In this document: positions 37,131 through 51,400 of the stretch, piece by piece
Layout: every line of letters starts with the position of its first letter
Position numbering within the stretch: the stretch's first letter is position 1
Source of the DNA: Aphelocoma coerulescens
Taxonomy: Eukaryota > Chordata > Aves > Passeriformes > Corvidae
Length of the DNA stretch: 64,000 nucleotides
Reading direction: 5' to 3'
Assembly (NCBI RefSeq): GCF_041296385.1
Contig: NW_027183792.1
Location: forward strand, 1-64,000
Position numbers and translations under genes: made by a program
Notes under the pieces: model-generated
The model's database searches: none
The model's input: only the letters and a program-made list of their open reading frames with translations
What the model was told of the DNA's origin: nothing

Positions 37131-38931
37131 TAAAAGCCCCAAACCCCCTAAATCTCCTCAGGACCCCTGCAAAGCCACACCTTAGCCCCGCCCATTTCCC
37201 CTTTAGCCCCGCCCCCTCCCGGCCCTGCCGACCCAAATTCCCCCCCAAAAACCCCCCAAAACCCCCAAAATTCCAAAAAAAACCCCCCCAGGGACCCCCA
37301 AAAATCCCCTTAAAGACCCAAAATTCCCAAATAAAAGCCCCAAACCCCCTAAATCTCCTCAGGACCCCTGCAAAGCCACCCCTTAGCCCCGCCCATTTCC
37401 CCTTTAGCCCCGCCCCCTCCCGGCCCTGCCGACCCAAATTCCCCCCCAAAAACCCCCCAAAACCCCCAAAATTCCAAAAAAAAACCCCCAGAGACCCCCA
37501 AAAATCCCCTTAAAGACCCAAAATTCCCAAATAAAAGCCCCAAACCCCCTAAATCTCCTCAGGACCCCTGCAAAGCCACCCCTTAGCCCCGCCCATTTCC
37601 CCTTTAGCCCCGCCCCCTCCCGGCCCTGCCGACCCAAATTCCCCCCCAAAAACCCCCCAAAACCCCCAAAATTCCAAAAAAAAACCCCCCAGAGACCCCC
37701 AAAAATCCCCTTAAAGACCCAAAATTCCCAAATAAAAGCCCCAAACCCCCTAAATCTCCTCAGGACCCCTGCAAAGCCACCCCTTAGCCCCGCCCATTTC
37801 TCCTTTAGCCCCGCCCCCTCCCGGCCCTGCCGACCCAAATTCCCCCCCAAAAACCCCCCAAAACCCCCAAAATTCCAAAAAAAACCCCCCCAGAGACCCC
37901 CAAAAATCCCCTTAAAGACCCAAAATTCCCAAATAAAAGCCCCAAACCCCCTAAATCTCCTCAGGACCCCTGCAAAGCCACCCCTTAGCCCCGCCCATTT
38001 CCCCTTTAGCCCCGCCCCCTCCCGGCCCTGCCGACCCAAATTCCCCCCCAAAAACCCCCCAAAACCCCCAAAATTCCAAAAAAAACCCCCCCAGAGACCC
38101 CCAAAAATCCCCTTAAAGACCCAAAATTCCCAAATAAAAGCCCCAAACCCCCTAAATCTCCTCAGGACCCCTGCAAAGCCACCCCTTAGCCCCGCCCACT
38201 CCCCCTCTAGCCCCGCCCATTTCCCCTTTAGCCCCGCCCCCTCCCGGCCCTGCCGACCCAAATTCCCCCCCAAAAACCCCCCAAAACCCCCAAAATTCCA
38301 AAAAAAAACCCCCCAGAGACCCCCAAAAATCCCCTTAAAGACCCAAAATTCCCAAATAAAAGCCCCAAACCCCCTAAATCTCCTCAGGACCTCTGCAAAG
38401 CCACCCCTTAGCCCCGCCCATTTCCCCTTTAGCCCCGCCCCCTCCCGGCCCTGCCGACCCAAATTCCCCCCCAAAAACCCCCCAAAACCCCCAAAATTCC
38501 AAAAAAAACCCCCCCAGAGACCCCCAAAAATCCCCTTAAAGACCCAAAATTCCCAAATAAAAGCCCCAAACCCCCTAAATCTCCTCAGGACCCCTGAAAA
38601 GCCACCCCTTAGCCCCGCCCACTCCCCCTCTAGCCCCGCCCATTTCCCCTTTAGCCCCGCCCCCTCCCGGCCCTGCCGACCCAAATTCCCCCCCAAAAAC
38701 CCCCCAAAACCCCCAAAATTCCAAAAAAAAACCCCCCAGAGACCCCCAAAAATCCCCTTAAAGACCCAAAATTCCCAAATAAAAGCCCCAAACCCCCTAA
38801 ATCTCCTCAGGACCCCTGCAAAGCCACCCCTTAGCCCCGCCCATTTCCCCTTTAGCCCCGCCCCCTCCCGGCCCTGCCGACCCAAATTCCCCCCCAAAAA
38901 CCCCCCAAAACCCCCAAAATTCCAAAAAAAA

Positions 38932-41828
38932 CCCCCAGAGACCCCCAAAAATCCCCTTAAAGACCCAAAATTCCCAAATAAAAGCCCCAAACCCCCTAAA
39001 TCTCCTCAGGACCCCTGCAAAGCCACCCCTTAGCCCCGCCCACTCCCCCTCTAGCCCCGCCCATTTCCCCTTTAGCCCCGCCCCCTCCCGGCCCTGCCGA
39101 CCCAAATTCCCCCCCAAAAACCCCCCAAAACCCCCAAAATTCCAAAAAAAACCCCCCCAGAGACCCCCAAAAATCCCCTTAAAGACCCAACATTCCCAAA
39201 TAAAAGCCCCAAACCCCCTAAATCTCCTCAGGACCCCTGCAAAGCCACCCCTTAGCCCCGCCCATTTCCCCTTTAGCCCCGCCCCCTCCCGGCCCTGCCG
39301 ACCCAAATTCCCCCCCAAAAACCCCCCAAAACCCCCAAAATTCCAAAAAAAAACCCCCCAGAGACCCCCAAAAATCCCCTTAAAGACCCAAAATTCCCAA
39401 ATAAAAGCCCCAAACCCCCTAAATCTCCTCAGGACCCCTGCAAAGCCACCCCTTAGCCCCGCCCATTTCCCCTTTAGCCCCGCCCCCTCCCGGCCCTGCC
39501 GACCCAAATTCCCCCCCAAAAACCCCCCAAAACCCCCAAAATTCCAAAAAAAACCCCCCCAGAGACCCCCAAAAATCCCCTTAAAGACCCAAAATTCCCA
39601 AATAAAAGCCCCAAACCCCCTAAATCTCCTCAGGACCCCTGCAAAGCCACCCCTTAGCCCCGCCCACTCCCCCTCTAGCCCCGCCCATTTCCCCTTTAGC
39701 CCCGCCCCCTCCCGGCCCTGCCGACCCAAATTCCCCCCCAAAAACCCCCCAAAACCCCCAAAATTCCAAAAAAAAAACCCCCAGAGACCCCCAAAAATCC
39801 CCTTAAAGACCCAAAATTCCCAAATAAAAGCCCCAAACCCCCTAAATCTCCTCAGGACCCCTGCAAAGCCACCCCTTAGCCCCGCCCATTTCCCCTTTAG
39901 CCCCGCCCCCTCCCGGCCCTGCCGACCCAAATTCCCCCCCAAAAACCCCCCAAAACCCCCAAAATTCCAGAAAAAAACCTCCCAGAGACACCCAAAAATC
40001 CCCTTAAAGACCCAACATTCCCAAATAAAAGCCCCAAACCCCCTAAATCTCCTCAGGACCCCTGCAAAGCCACCCCTTAGCCCCGCCCATTTCCCCTTTA
40101 GCCCCGCCCCCTCCCGGCCCTGCCGACCCAAATTCCCCCCCAAAAACCCCCCAAAACCCCCAAAATTCCAAAAAAAACCCCCCCAGAGACCCCCAAAAAT
40201 CCCCTTAAAGACCCAAAATTCCCAAATAAAAGCCCCAAACCCCCTAAATCTCCTCAGGACCCCTGCAAAGCCACCCCTTAGCCCCGCCCATTTCCCCTTT
40301 AGCCCCGCCCCCTCCCGGCCCTGCCGACCCAAATTCCCCCCCAAAAACCCCCCAAAACCCCCAAAATTCCAAAAAAAAAACCCCCAGAGACCCCCAAAAA
40401 TCCCCTTAAAGACCCAAAATTCCCAAATAAAAGCCCCAAACCCCCTAAATCTCCTCAGGACCCCTGCAAAGCCACCCCTTAGCCCCGCCCACTCCCCCTC
40501 TAGCCCCGCCCATTTCCCCTTTAGCCCCGCCCCCTCCCGGCCCTGCCGACCCAAATTCCCCCCCAAAAACCCCCCAAAACCCCCAAAATTCCAAAAAAAA
40601 CCCCCCCAGAGACCCCCAAAAATCCCCTTAAAGACCCAAAATTCCCAAATAAAAGCCCCAAACCCCCTAAATCTCCTCAGGACCCCTGCAAAGCCACCCC
40701 TTAGCCCCGCCCATTTCCCCTTTAGCCCCGCCCCCTCCCGGCCCTGCCGACCCAAATTCCCCCCCAAAAACCCCCCAAAACCCCCAAAATTCCAAAAAAA
40801 AACCCCCCAGAGACCCCCAAAAATCCCCTTAAAGACCCAAAATTCCCAAATAAAAGCCCCAAACCCCCTAAATCTCCTCAGGACCCCTGCAAAGCCACCC
40901 CTTAGCCCCGCCCATTTCCCCTTTAGCCCCGCCCCCTCCCGGCCCTGCCGACCCAAATTCCCCCCCAAAAACCCCCCAAAACCCCCAAAATTCCAAAAAA
41001 AAAACCCCCAGAGACCCCCAAAAATCCCCTTAAAGACCCAAAATTCCCAAATAAAAGCCCCAAACCCCCTAAATCTCCTCAGGACCCCTGCACAGCCACC
41101 CCTTAGCCCCGCCCATTTCCCCTTTAGCCCCGCCCCCTCCCGGCCCTGCCGACCCAAATTCCCCCCCAAAAACCCCCCAAAACCCCCAAAATTCCAGAAA
41201 AAAACCCCCCAGAGACCCCCAAAAATCCCCTTAAAGACCCAACATTCCCAAATAAAAGCCCCAAACCCCCTAAATCTCCTCAGGACCCCTGCAAAGCCAC
41301 CCCTTAGCCCCGCCCATTTCCCCTTTAGCCCCGCCCCCTCCCGGCCCTGCCGACCCAAATTCCCCCCCAAAAACCCCCCAAAACCCCCAAAATTCCAAAA
41401 AAAACCCCCCCAGAGACCCCCAAAAATCCCCTTAAAGACCCAAAATTCCCAAATAAAAGCCCCAAACCCCCTAAATCTCCTCAGGACCCCTGAAAAGCCA
41501 CCCCTTAGCCCCGCCCACTCCCCCTCTAGCCCCGCCCATTTCCCCTTTAGCCCCGCCCCCTCCCGGCCCTGCCGACCCAAATTCCCCCCCAAAAACCCCC
41601 CAAAACCCCCAAAATTCCAAAAAAAAACCCCCCAGAGACCCCCAAAAATCCCCTTAAAGACCCAAAATTCCCAAATAAAAGCCCCAAACCCCCTAAATCT
41701 CCTCAGGACCCCTGCAAAGCCACCCCTTAGCCCCGCCCATTTCCCCTTTAGCCCCGCCCCCTCCCGGCCCTGCCGACCCAAATTCCCCCCCAAAAACCCC
41801 CCAAAACCCCCAAAATTCCAAAAAAAAC
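38932..41828. repeat. Related higher-order repeat C (~2.9 kb)
   Basis: This runs between A8-C5 markers at 38932 and 41828. The order of marked monomers follows A1/A2 and B1/B2 but with several monomers fewer. Upstream, 37.4-39.0 kb also resembles 20.0-20.9 kb, so a third copy of the 13-kb superunit appears to be present in rearranged form. Its end, marked by the AAACCTCCC variant, lies at 44491, matching 31671 in B. Confidence 0.6.
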
Positions 41829-44800
41829 CCCCAGAGACCCCCAAAAATCCCCTTAAAGACCCAAAATTCCCAAATAAAAGCCCCAAACCCCCTAAATCTC
41901 CTCAGGACCCCTGCAAAGCCACCCCTTAGCCCCGCCCACTCCCCCTCTAGCCCCGCCCATTTCCCCTTTAGCCCCGCCCCCTCCCGGCCCTGCCGACCCA
42001 AATTCCCCCCCAAAAACCCCCCAAAACCCCCAAAATTCCAAAAAAAACCCCCCCAGAGACCCCCAAAAATCCCCTTAAAGACCCAAAATTCCCAAATAAA
42101 AGCCCCAAACCCCCTAAATCTCCTCAGGACCCCTGCAAAGCCACCCCTTAGCCCCGCCCATTTCCCCTTTAGCCCCGCCCCCTCCCGGCCCTGCCGACCC
42201 AAATTCCCCCCCAAAAACCCCCCAAAACCCCCAAAATTCCAAAAAAAAACCCCCCAGAGACCCCCAAAAATCCCCTTAAAGACCCAAAATTCCCAAATAA
42301 AAGCCCCAAACCCCCTAAATCTCCTCAGGACCCCTGCAAAGCCACCCCTTAGCCCCGCCCATTTCCCCTTTAGCCCCGCCCCCTCCCGGCCCTGCCGACC
42401 CAAATTCCCCCCCAAAAACCCCCCAAAACCCCCAAAATTCCAAAAAAAACCCCCCCAGAGACCCCCAAAAATCCCCTTAAAGACCCAAAATTCCCAAATA
42501 AAAGCCCCAAACCCCCTAAATCTCCTCAGGACCCCTGCAAAGCCAGCCCTTAGCCCCGCCCATTTCCCCTTTAGCCCCGCCCCCTCCCGGCCCTGCCGAC
42601 CCAAATTCCCCCCCAAAAACCCCCCAAAACCCCCAAAATTCCAAAAAAAACCCCCCCAGAGACCCCCAAAAATCCCCTTAAAGACCCAAAATTCCCAAAT
42701 AAAAGCCCCAAACCCCCTAAATCTCCTCAGGACCCCTGCAAAGCCACACCTTAGCCCCGCCCATTTCCCCTTTAGCCCCGCCCCCTCCCGGCCCTGCCGA
42801 CCCAAATTCCCCCCCAAAAACCCCCCAAAACCCCCAAAATTCCAAAAAAAACCCCCCCAGAGACCCCCAAAAATCCCCTTAAAGACCCAACATTCCCAAA
42901 TAAAAGCCCCAAACCCCCTAAATCTCCTCAGGACCCCTGCAAAGCCACCCCTTAGCCCCGCCCATTTCCCCTTTAGCCCCGCCCCCTCCCGGCCCTGCCG
43001 ACCCAAATTCCCCCCCAAAAACCCCCCAAAACCCCCAAAATTCCAAAAAAAAACCCCCCAGAGACCCCCAAAAATCCCCTTAAAGACCCAAAATTCCCAA
43101 ATAAAAGCCCCAAACCCCCTAAATCTCCTCAGGACCCCTGCAAAGCCACCCCTTAGCCCCGCCCATTTCCCCTTTAGCCCCGCCCCCTCCCGGCCCTGCC
43201 GACCCAAATTCCCCCCCAAAAACCCCCCAAAACCCCCAAAATTCCAAAAAAAACCCCCACAGAGACCCCCAAAAATCCCCTTAAAGACCCAAAATTCCCA
43301 AATAAAAGCCCCAAACCCCCTAAATCTCCTCAGGACCCCTGCAAAGCCACCCCTTAGCCCCGCCCATTTCCCCTTTAGCCCCGCCCCCTCCCGGCCCTGC
43401 CGACCCAAATTCCCCCCCAAAAACCCCCCAAAACCCCCAAAATTCCAAAAAAAACCCCCCCAGAGACCCCCAAAAATCCCCTTAAAGACCCAAAATTCCC
43501 AAATAAAAGCCCCAAACCCCCTAAATCTCCTCAGGACCCCTGCAAAGCCACCCCTTAGCCCCGCCCACTCCCCCTCTAGCCCCGCCCATTTCCCCTTTAG
43601 CCCCGCCCCCTCCCGGCCCTGCCGACCCAAATTCCCCCCCAAAAACCCCCCAAAACCCCCAAAATTCCAAAAAAAAACCCCCCAGAGACCCCCAAAAATC
43701 CCCTTAAAGACCCAAAATTCCCAAATAAAAGCCCCAAACCCCCTAAATCTCCTCAGGACCCCTGCAAAGCCACCCCTTAGCCCCGCCCATTTCCCCTTTA
43801 GCCCCGCCCCCTCCCGGCCCTGCCGACCCAAATTCCCCCCCAAAAACCCCCCAAAACCCCCAAAATTCCAAAAAAAACCCCCCCAGAGACCCCCAAAAAT
43901 CCCCTTAAAGACCCAAAATTCCCAAATAAAAGCCCCAAACCCCCTAAATCTCCTCAGGACCCCTGCAAAGCCACCCCTTAGCCCCGCCCACTCCCCCTCT
44001 AGCCCCGCCCATTTCCCCTTTAGCCCCGCCCCCTCCTGGCCCTGCCGACCCAAATTCCCCCCCAAAAACCCCCCAAAACCCCCAAAATTCCAGAAAAAAA
44101 CCCCCCAGAGACCCCCAAAAATCCCCTTAAAGACCCAAAATTCCCAAATAAAAGCCCCAAACCCCCTAAATCTCCTCAGGACCCCTGCAAAGCCACCCCT
44201 TAGCCCCGCCCATTTCCCCTTTAGCCCCGCCCCCTCCCGGCCCTGCCGACCCAAATTCCCCCCCAAAAACCCCCCAAAACCCCCAAAATTCCAAAAAAAA
44301 CCCCCCCAGAGACCCCCAAAAATCCCCTTAAAGACCCAACATTCCCAAATAAAAGCCCCAAACCCCCTAAATCTCCTCAGGACCCCTGCAAAGCCACCCC
44401 TTAGCCCCGCCCACTCCCCCTCTAGCCCCGCCCATTTCCCCTTTAGCCCCGCCCCCTCCCGGCCCTGCCGACCCAAATTCCCCCCCCAAACCTCCCAAAA
44501 CCCCCAAAATTCCAAAAAAAAACCCCCCAGAGACCCCCAAAAATCCCCTTAAAGACCCAAAATTCCCAAATAAAAGCCCCAAACCCCCTAAATCTCCTCA
44601 GGACCCCTGCAAAGCCACACCTTAGCCCCGCCCATTTCCCCTTTAGCCCCGCCCCCTCCCGGCCCTGCCGACCCAAATTCCCCCCCAAAAACCCCCCAAA
44701 ACCCCCAAAATTCCAAAAAAAAACCCCCCAGAGACCCCCAAAAATCCCCTTAAAGACCCAAAATTCCCAAATAAAAGCCCCAAACCCCCTAAATCTCCTC

Positions 44801-47800
44801 AGGACCTCTGCAAAGCCACCCCTTAGCCCCGCCCATTTCCCCTTTAGCCCCGCCCCCTCCCGGCCCTGCCGACCCAAATTCCCCCCCAAAAACCCCCCAA
44901 AACCCCCAAAATTCAAAAAAAAACCCCCCCAGAGACCCCCAAAAATCCCCTTAAAGACCCAACATTCCCAAATAAAAGCCCCAAACCCCCTAAATCTCCT
45001 CAGGACCCCTGCAAAGCCACCCCTTAGCCCCGCCCACTCCCCCTCTAGCCCCGCCCATTTCCCCTTTAGCCCCGCCCCCTCCCGGCCCTGCCGACCCAAA
45101 TTCCCCCCCAAAAACCCCCCAAAACCCCCAAAATTCCAAAAAAAACCCCCCCAGAGACCCCCAAAAATCCCCTTAAAGACCCAAAATTCCCAAATAAAAG
45201 CCCCAAACCCCCTAAATCTCCTCAGGACCCCTGCAAAGCCACACCTTAGCCCCGCCCATTTCCCCTTTAGCCCCGCCCCCTCCCAGCCCTGCCGACCCAA
45301 ATTCCCCCCCAAAAACCCCCCAAAACCCCCAAAATTCCAAAAAAAAACCCCCCAGAGACCCCCAAAAATCCCCTTAAAGACCCAAAATTCCCAAATAAAA
45401 GCCCCAAACCCCCTAAATCTCCTCAGGACCTCTGCAAAGCCACCCCTTAGCCCCGCCCATTTCCTCTTTAGCCCCGCCCCCTCCCGGCCCTGCCGACCCA
45501 AATTCCCCCCCAAAAACCCCCCAAAACCCCCAAAATTCCAAAAAAAACCCCCCCAGAGACCCCCAAAAATCCCCTTAAAGACCCAAAATTCCCAAATAAA
45601 AGCCCCAAACCCCCTAAATCTCCTCAGGACCCCTGCAAAGCCACCCCTTAGCCCCGCCCACTCCCCCTCTAGCCCCGCCCATTTCCCCTTTAGCCCCGCC
45701 CCCTCCCGGCCCTGCCGACCCAAATTCCCCCCCCAAACCTCCCAAAACCCCCAAAATTCCAAAAAAAAAACCCCCCAGAGACCCCCAAAAATCCCCTTAA
45801 AGACCCAAAATTCCCAAATAAAAGCCCCAAACCCCCTAAATCTCCTCAGGACCCCTGCAAAGCCACACCTTAGCCCCGCCCATTTCCCCTTTAGCCCCGC
45901 CCCCTCCCGGCCCTGCCGACCCAAATTCCCCCCCAAAAACCCCCCAAAACCCCCAAAATTCCAAAAAAAAACCCCCCAGAGACCCCCAAAAATCCCCTTA
46001 AAGACCCAAAATTCCCAAATAAAAGCCCCAAACCCCCTAAATCTCCTCAGGACCTCTGCAAAGCCACCCCTTAGCCCCGCCCATTTCCCCTTTAGCCCCG
46101 CCCCCTCCCAGCCCTGCCGACCCAAATTCCCCCCCAAAAACCCCCCAAAACCCCCAAAATTCCAAAAAAAACCCCCACAGAGACCCCCAAAAATCCCCTT
46201 AAAGACCCAACATTCCCAAATAAAAGCCCCAAACCCCCTAAATCTCCTCAGGACCCCTGCAAAGCCACCCCTTAGCCCCGCCCATTTCCCCTTTAGCCCC
46301 GCCCCCTCCCGGCCCTGCCGACCCAAATTCCCCCCCAAAAACCCCCCAAAACCCCCAAAATTCAAAAAAAAACCCCCCCAGAGACCCCCAAAAATCCCCT
46401 TAAAGACCCAAAATTCCCAAATAAAAGCCCCAAACCCCCTAAATCTCCTCAGGACCTCTGCAAAGCCACCCCTTAGCCCCGCCCATTTCCCCTTTAGCCC
46501 CGCCCCCTCCCGGCCCTGCCGACCCAAATTCCCCCCCAAAAACCCCCCAAAACCCCCAAAATTCCAAAAAAAACCCCCCCAGAGACCCCCAAAAATCCCC
46601 TTAAAGACCCAACATTCCCAAATAAAAGCCCCAAACCCCCTAAATCTCCTCAGGACCCCTGCAAAGCCACCCCTTAGCCCCGCCCATTTCCCCTTTAGCC
46701 CCGCCCCCTCCCGGCCCTGCCGACCCAAATTCCCCCCCAAAAACCCCCCAAAACCCCCAAAATTCCAAAAAAAACCCCCCCAGAGACCCCCAAAAATCCC
46801 CTTAAAGACCCAAAATTCCCAAATAAAAGCCCCAAACCCCCTAAATCTCCTCAGGACCCCTGCAAAGCCACCCCTTAGCCCCGCCCACTCCCCCTCTAGC
46901 CCCGCCCATTTCCCCTTTAGCCCCGCCCCCTCCCGGCCCTGCCGACCCAAATTCCCCCCCAAAAACCCCCCAAAACCCCCAAAATTCCAAAAAAAAACCC
47001 CCCAGAGACCCCCAAAAATCCCCTTAAAGACCCAAAATTCCCAAATAAAAGCCCCAAACCCCCTAAATCTCCTCAGGACCCCTGCAAAGCCACCCCTTAG
47101 CCCCGCCCATTTCCCCTTTAGCCCCGCCCCCTCCCAGCCCTGCCGACCCAAATTCCCCCCCAAAAACCCCCCAAAACCCCCAAAATTCCAAAAAAAAACC
47201 CCCCAGAGACCCCCAAAAATCCCCTTAAAGACCCAAAATTCCCAAATAAAAGCCCCAAACCCCCTAAATCTCCTCAGGACCTCTGCAAAGCCACCCCTTA
47301 GCCCCGCCCATTTCCCCTTTAGCCCCGCCCCCTCCCGGCCCTGCCGACCCAAATTCCCCCCCAAAAACCCCCCAAAACCCCCAAAATTCCAAAAAAAACC
47401 CCCCCAGAGACCCCCAAAAATCCCCTTAAAGACCCAAAATTCCCAAATAAAAGCCCCAAACCCCCTAAATCTCCTCAGGACCCCTGCAAAGCCACCCCTT
47501 AGCCCCGCCCACTCCCCCTCTAGCCCCGCCCATTTCCCCTTTAGCCCCGCCCCCTCCCGGCCCTGCCGACCCAAATTCCCCCCCAAAAACCCCCCAAAAC
47601 CCCCAAAATTCCAAAAAAAAACCCCCCAGAGACCCCCAAAAATCCCCTTAAAGACCCAAAATTCCCAAATAAAAGCCCCAAACCCCCTAAATCTCCTCAG
47701 GACCTCTGCAAAGCCACCCCTTAGCCCCGCCCATTTCCCCTTTAGCCCCGCCCCCTCCCGGCCCTGCCGACCCAAATTCCCCCCCAAAAACCCCCCAAAA

Positions 47801-49769
47801 CCCCCAAAATTCCAAAAAAAACCCCCCCAGAGACCCCCAAAAATCCCCTTAAAGACCCAAAATTCCCAAATAAAAGCCCCAAACCCCCTAAATCTCCTCA
47901 GGACCCCTGCAAAGCCACCCCTTAGCCCCGCCCACTCCCCCTCTAGCCCCGCCCATTTCCCCTTTAGCCCCGCCCCCTCCCGGCCCTGCCGACCCAAATT
48001 CCCCCCCAAAAACCCCCCAAAACCCCCAAAATTCCAGAAAAAAACCCCCCAGAGACCCCCAAAAATCCCCTTAAAGACCCAAAATTCCCAAATAAAAGCC
48101 CCAAACCCCCTAAATCTCCTCAGGACCCCTGCAAAGCCACCCCTTAGCCCCGCCCATTTCCCCTTTAGCCCCGCCCCCTCCCGGCCCTGCCGACCCAAAT
48201 TCCCCCCCAAAAACCCCCCAAAACCCCCAAAATTCCAAAAAAAAACCCCCCAGAGACCCCCAAAAATCCCCTTAAAGACCCAAAATTCCCAAATAAAAGC
48301 CCCAAACCCCCTAAATCTCCTCAGGACCCCTGCAAAGCCACCCCTTAGCCCCGCCCATTTCCCCTTTAGCCCCGCCCCCTCCCGGCCCTGCCGACCCAAA
48401 TTCCCCCCCAAAAACCCCCCAAAACCCCCAAAATTCCAAAAAAAACCCCCCCAGAGACCCCCAAAAATCCCCTTAAAGACCCAAAATTCCCAAATAAAAG
48501 CCCCAAACCCCCTAAATCTCCTCAGGACCCCTGCAAAGCCACCCCTTAGCCCCGCCCACTCCCCCTCTAGCCCCGCCCATTTCTCCTTTAGCCCCGCCCC
48601 CTCCCGGCCCTGCCGACCCAAATTCCCCCCCAAAAACCCCCCAAAACCCCCAAAATTCCAAAAAAAACCCCCCCAGAGACCCCCAAAAATCCCCTTAAAG
48701 ACCCAACATTCCCAAATAAAAGCCCCAAACCCCCTAAATCTCCTCAGGACCCCTGCAAAGCCACCCCTTAGCCCCGCCCATTTCCCCTTTAGCCCCGCCC
48801 CCTCCCGGCCCTGCCGACCCAAATTCCCCCCCAAAAACCCCCCAAAACCCCCAAAATTCCAAAAAAAAACCCCCCAGAGACCCCCAAAAATCCCCTTAAA
48901 GACCCAAAATTCCCAAATAAAAGCCCCAAACCCCCTAAATCTCCTCAGGACCCCTGAAAAGCCACCCCTTAGCCCCGCCCATTTCCCCTTTAGCCCCGCC
49001 CCCTCCCGGCCCTGCCGACCCAAATTCCCCCCCAAAAACCCCCCAAAACCCCCAAAATTCCAAAAAAAACCCCCCCAGAGACCCCCAAAAATCCCCTTAA
49101 AGACCCAAAATTCCCAAATAAAAGCCCCAAACCCCCTAAATCTCCTCAGGACCCCTGCAAAGCCACCCCTTAGCCCCGCCCACTCCCCCTCTAGCCCCGC
49201 CCATTTCCCCTTTAGCCCCGCCCCCTCCCGGCCCTGCCGACCCAAATTCCCCCCCAAAAACCCCCCAAAACCCCCAAAATTCCAGAAAAAAACCCCCCAG
49301 AGACCCCCAAACATCCCCTTAAAGACCCAACATTCCCAAATAAAAGCCCCAAACCCCCTAAATCTCCTCAGGACCCCTGCAAAGCCACCCCTTAGCCCCG
49401 CCCATTTCCCCTTTAGCCCCGCCCCCTCCCGGCCCTGCCGACCCAAATTCCCCCCCAAAAACCCCCCAAAACCCCCAAAATTCCAAAAAAAAACCCCCCA
49501 GAGACCCCCAAAAATCCCCTTAAAGACCCAAAATTCCCAAATAAAAGCCCCAAACCCCCTAAATCTCCTCAGGACCCCTGCAAAGCCACCCCTTAGCCCC
49601 GCCCATTTCCCCTTTAGCCCCGCCCCCTCCCGGCCCTGCCGACCCAAATTCCCCCCCAAAAACCCCCCAAAACCCCCAAAATTCCAAAAAAAACCCCCCC
49701 AGAGACCCCCAAAAATCCCCTTAAAGACCCAAAATTCCCAAATAAAAGCCCCAAACCCCCTAAATCTCC

Positions 49770-51400
49770 TCAGGACCCCTGCAAAGCCACCCCTTAGCCC
49801 CGCCCACTCCCCCTCTAGCCCCGCCCATTTCCCCTTTAGCCCCGCCCCCTCCCGGCCCTGCCGACCCAAATTCCCCCCCAAAAGCCCCCCAAAACCCCCA
49901 AAATTCCAAAAAAAAAACCCCCAGAGACCCCCAAAAATCCCCTTAAAGACCCAAAATTCCCAAATAAAAGCCCCAAACCCCCTAAATCTCCTCAGGACCC
50001 CTGCAAAGCCACCCCTTAGCCCCGCCCATTTCCCCTTTAGCCCCGCCCCCTCCCGGCCCTGCCGACCCAAATTCCCCCCCAAAAACCCCCCAAAACCCCC
50101 AAAATTACAGAAAAAAACCCCCCAGAGACCCCCAAAAATCCCCTTAAAGACCCAAAATTCCCAAATAAAAGCCCCAAACCCCCTAAATCTCCTCAGGACC
50201 CCCGAAAAGCCACCCCTTAGCCCCGCCCATTTCCCCTTTAGCCCCGCCCCCTCCCGGCCCTGCCGACCCAAATTCCCCCCCAAAAACCCCCCAAAACCCC
50301 CAAAATTCCAAAAAAAAACCCCCCAGAGACCCCCAAAAATCCCCTTAAAGACCCAAAATTCCCAAATAAAAGCCCCAAACCCCCTAAATCTCCTCAGGAC
50401 CTCTGCAAAGCCACCCCTTAGCCCCGCCCATTTCCCCTTTAGCCCCGCCCCCTCCCGGCCCTGCCGACCCAAATTCCCCCCCAAAAACCCCCCAAAACCC
50501 CCAAAATTCCAAAAAAAACCCCCCCAGAGACCCCCAAAAATCCCCTTAAAGACCCAAAATTCCCAAATAAAAGCCCCAAACCCCCTAAATCTCCTCAGGA
50601 CCCCTGCAAAGCCACCCCTTAGCCCCGCCCATTTCCCCTTTAGCCCCGCCCCCTCCCGGCCCTGCCGACCCAAATTCCCCCCCAAAAACCCCCCAAAACC
50701 CCCAAAATTCCAAAAAAAACCCCCCCAGAGACCCCCAAAAATCCCCTTAAAGACCCAAAATTCCCAAATAAAAGCCCCAAACCCCCTAAATCTCCTCAGG
50801 ACCCCTGAAAAGCCACCCCTTAGCCCCGCCCTCTCCCCCTCTAGCCCCGCCCATTTCCCCTTTAGCCCCGCCCCCTCCCGGCCCTGCCGACCCAAATTCC
50901 CCCCCAAAAACCCCCCAAAACCCCCAAAATTCCAGAAAAAAAACCCCCAGAGACCCCCAAAAATCCCCTTAAAGACCCAACATTCCCAAATAAAAGCCCC
51001 AAACCCCCTAAATCTCCTCAGGACCCCTGCAAAGCCACCCCTTAGCCCCGCCCATTTCCCCTTTAGCCCCGCCCCCTCCCGGCCCTGCCGACCCAAATTC
51101 CCCCCCAAAAACCCCCCAAAACCCCCAAAATTCCAAAAAAAAACCCCCAGAGACCCCCAAAAATCCCCTTAAAGACCCAAAATTCCCAAATAAAAGCCCC
51201 AAACCCCCTAAATCTCCTCAGGACCCCTGAAAAGCCACCCCTTAGCCCCGCCCACTCCCCCTCTAGCCCCGCCCATTTCCCCTTTAGCCCCGCCCCCTCC
51301 CGGCCCTGCCGACCCAAATTCCCCCCCAAAAACCCCAAAATTCCAAAAAAAAAACCCCCCAGCGACCCCCAAAAATCCTTTTAAAGACCCAAAATTCCCA
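49770..51400. repeat. Second copy of the 35.5-37.1 kb block
   Basis: Markers are AATTACAG at 50101, ACCTCTGC at 50401, GCCCTCTCC at 50831, the 11-bp core deletion near 51331 and CCAGCGACC at 51362. It is distinguished from the first copy by a private CCTTTTAAAG change near 51378 and CCCCGAAAAG near 50202. Confidence 0.75.
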
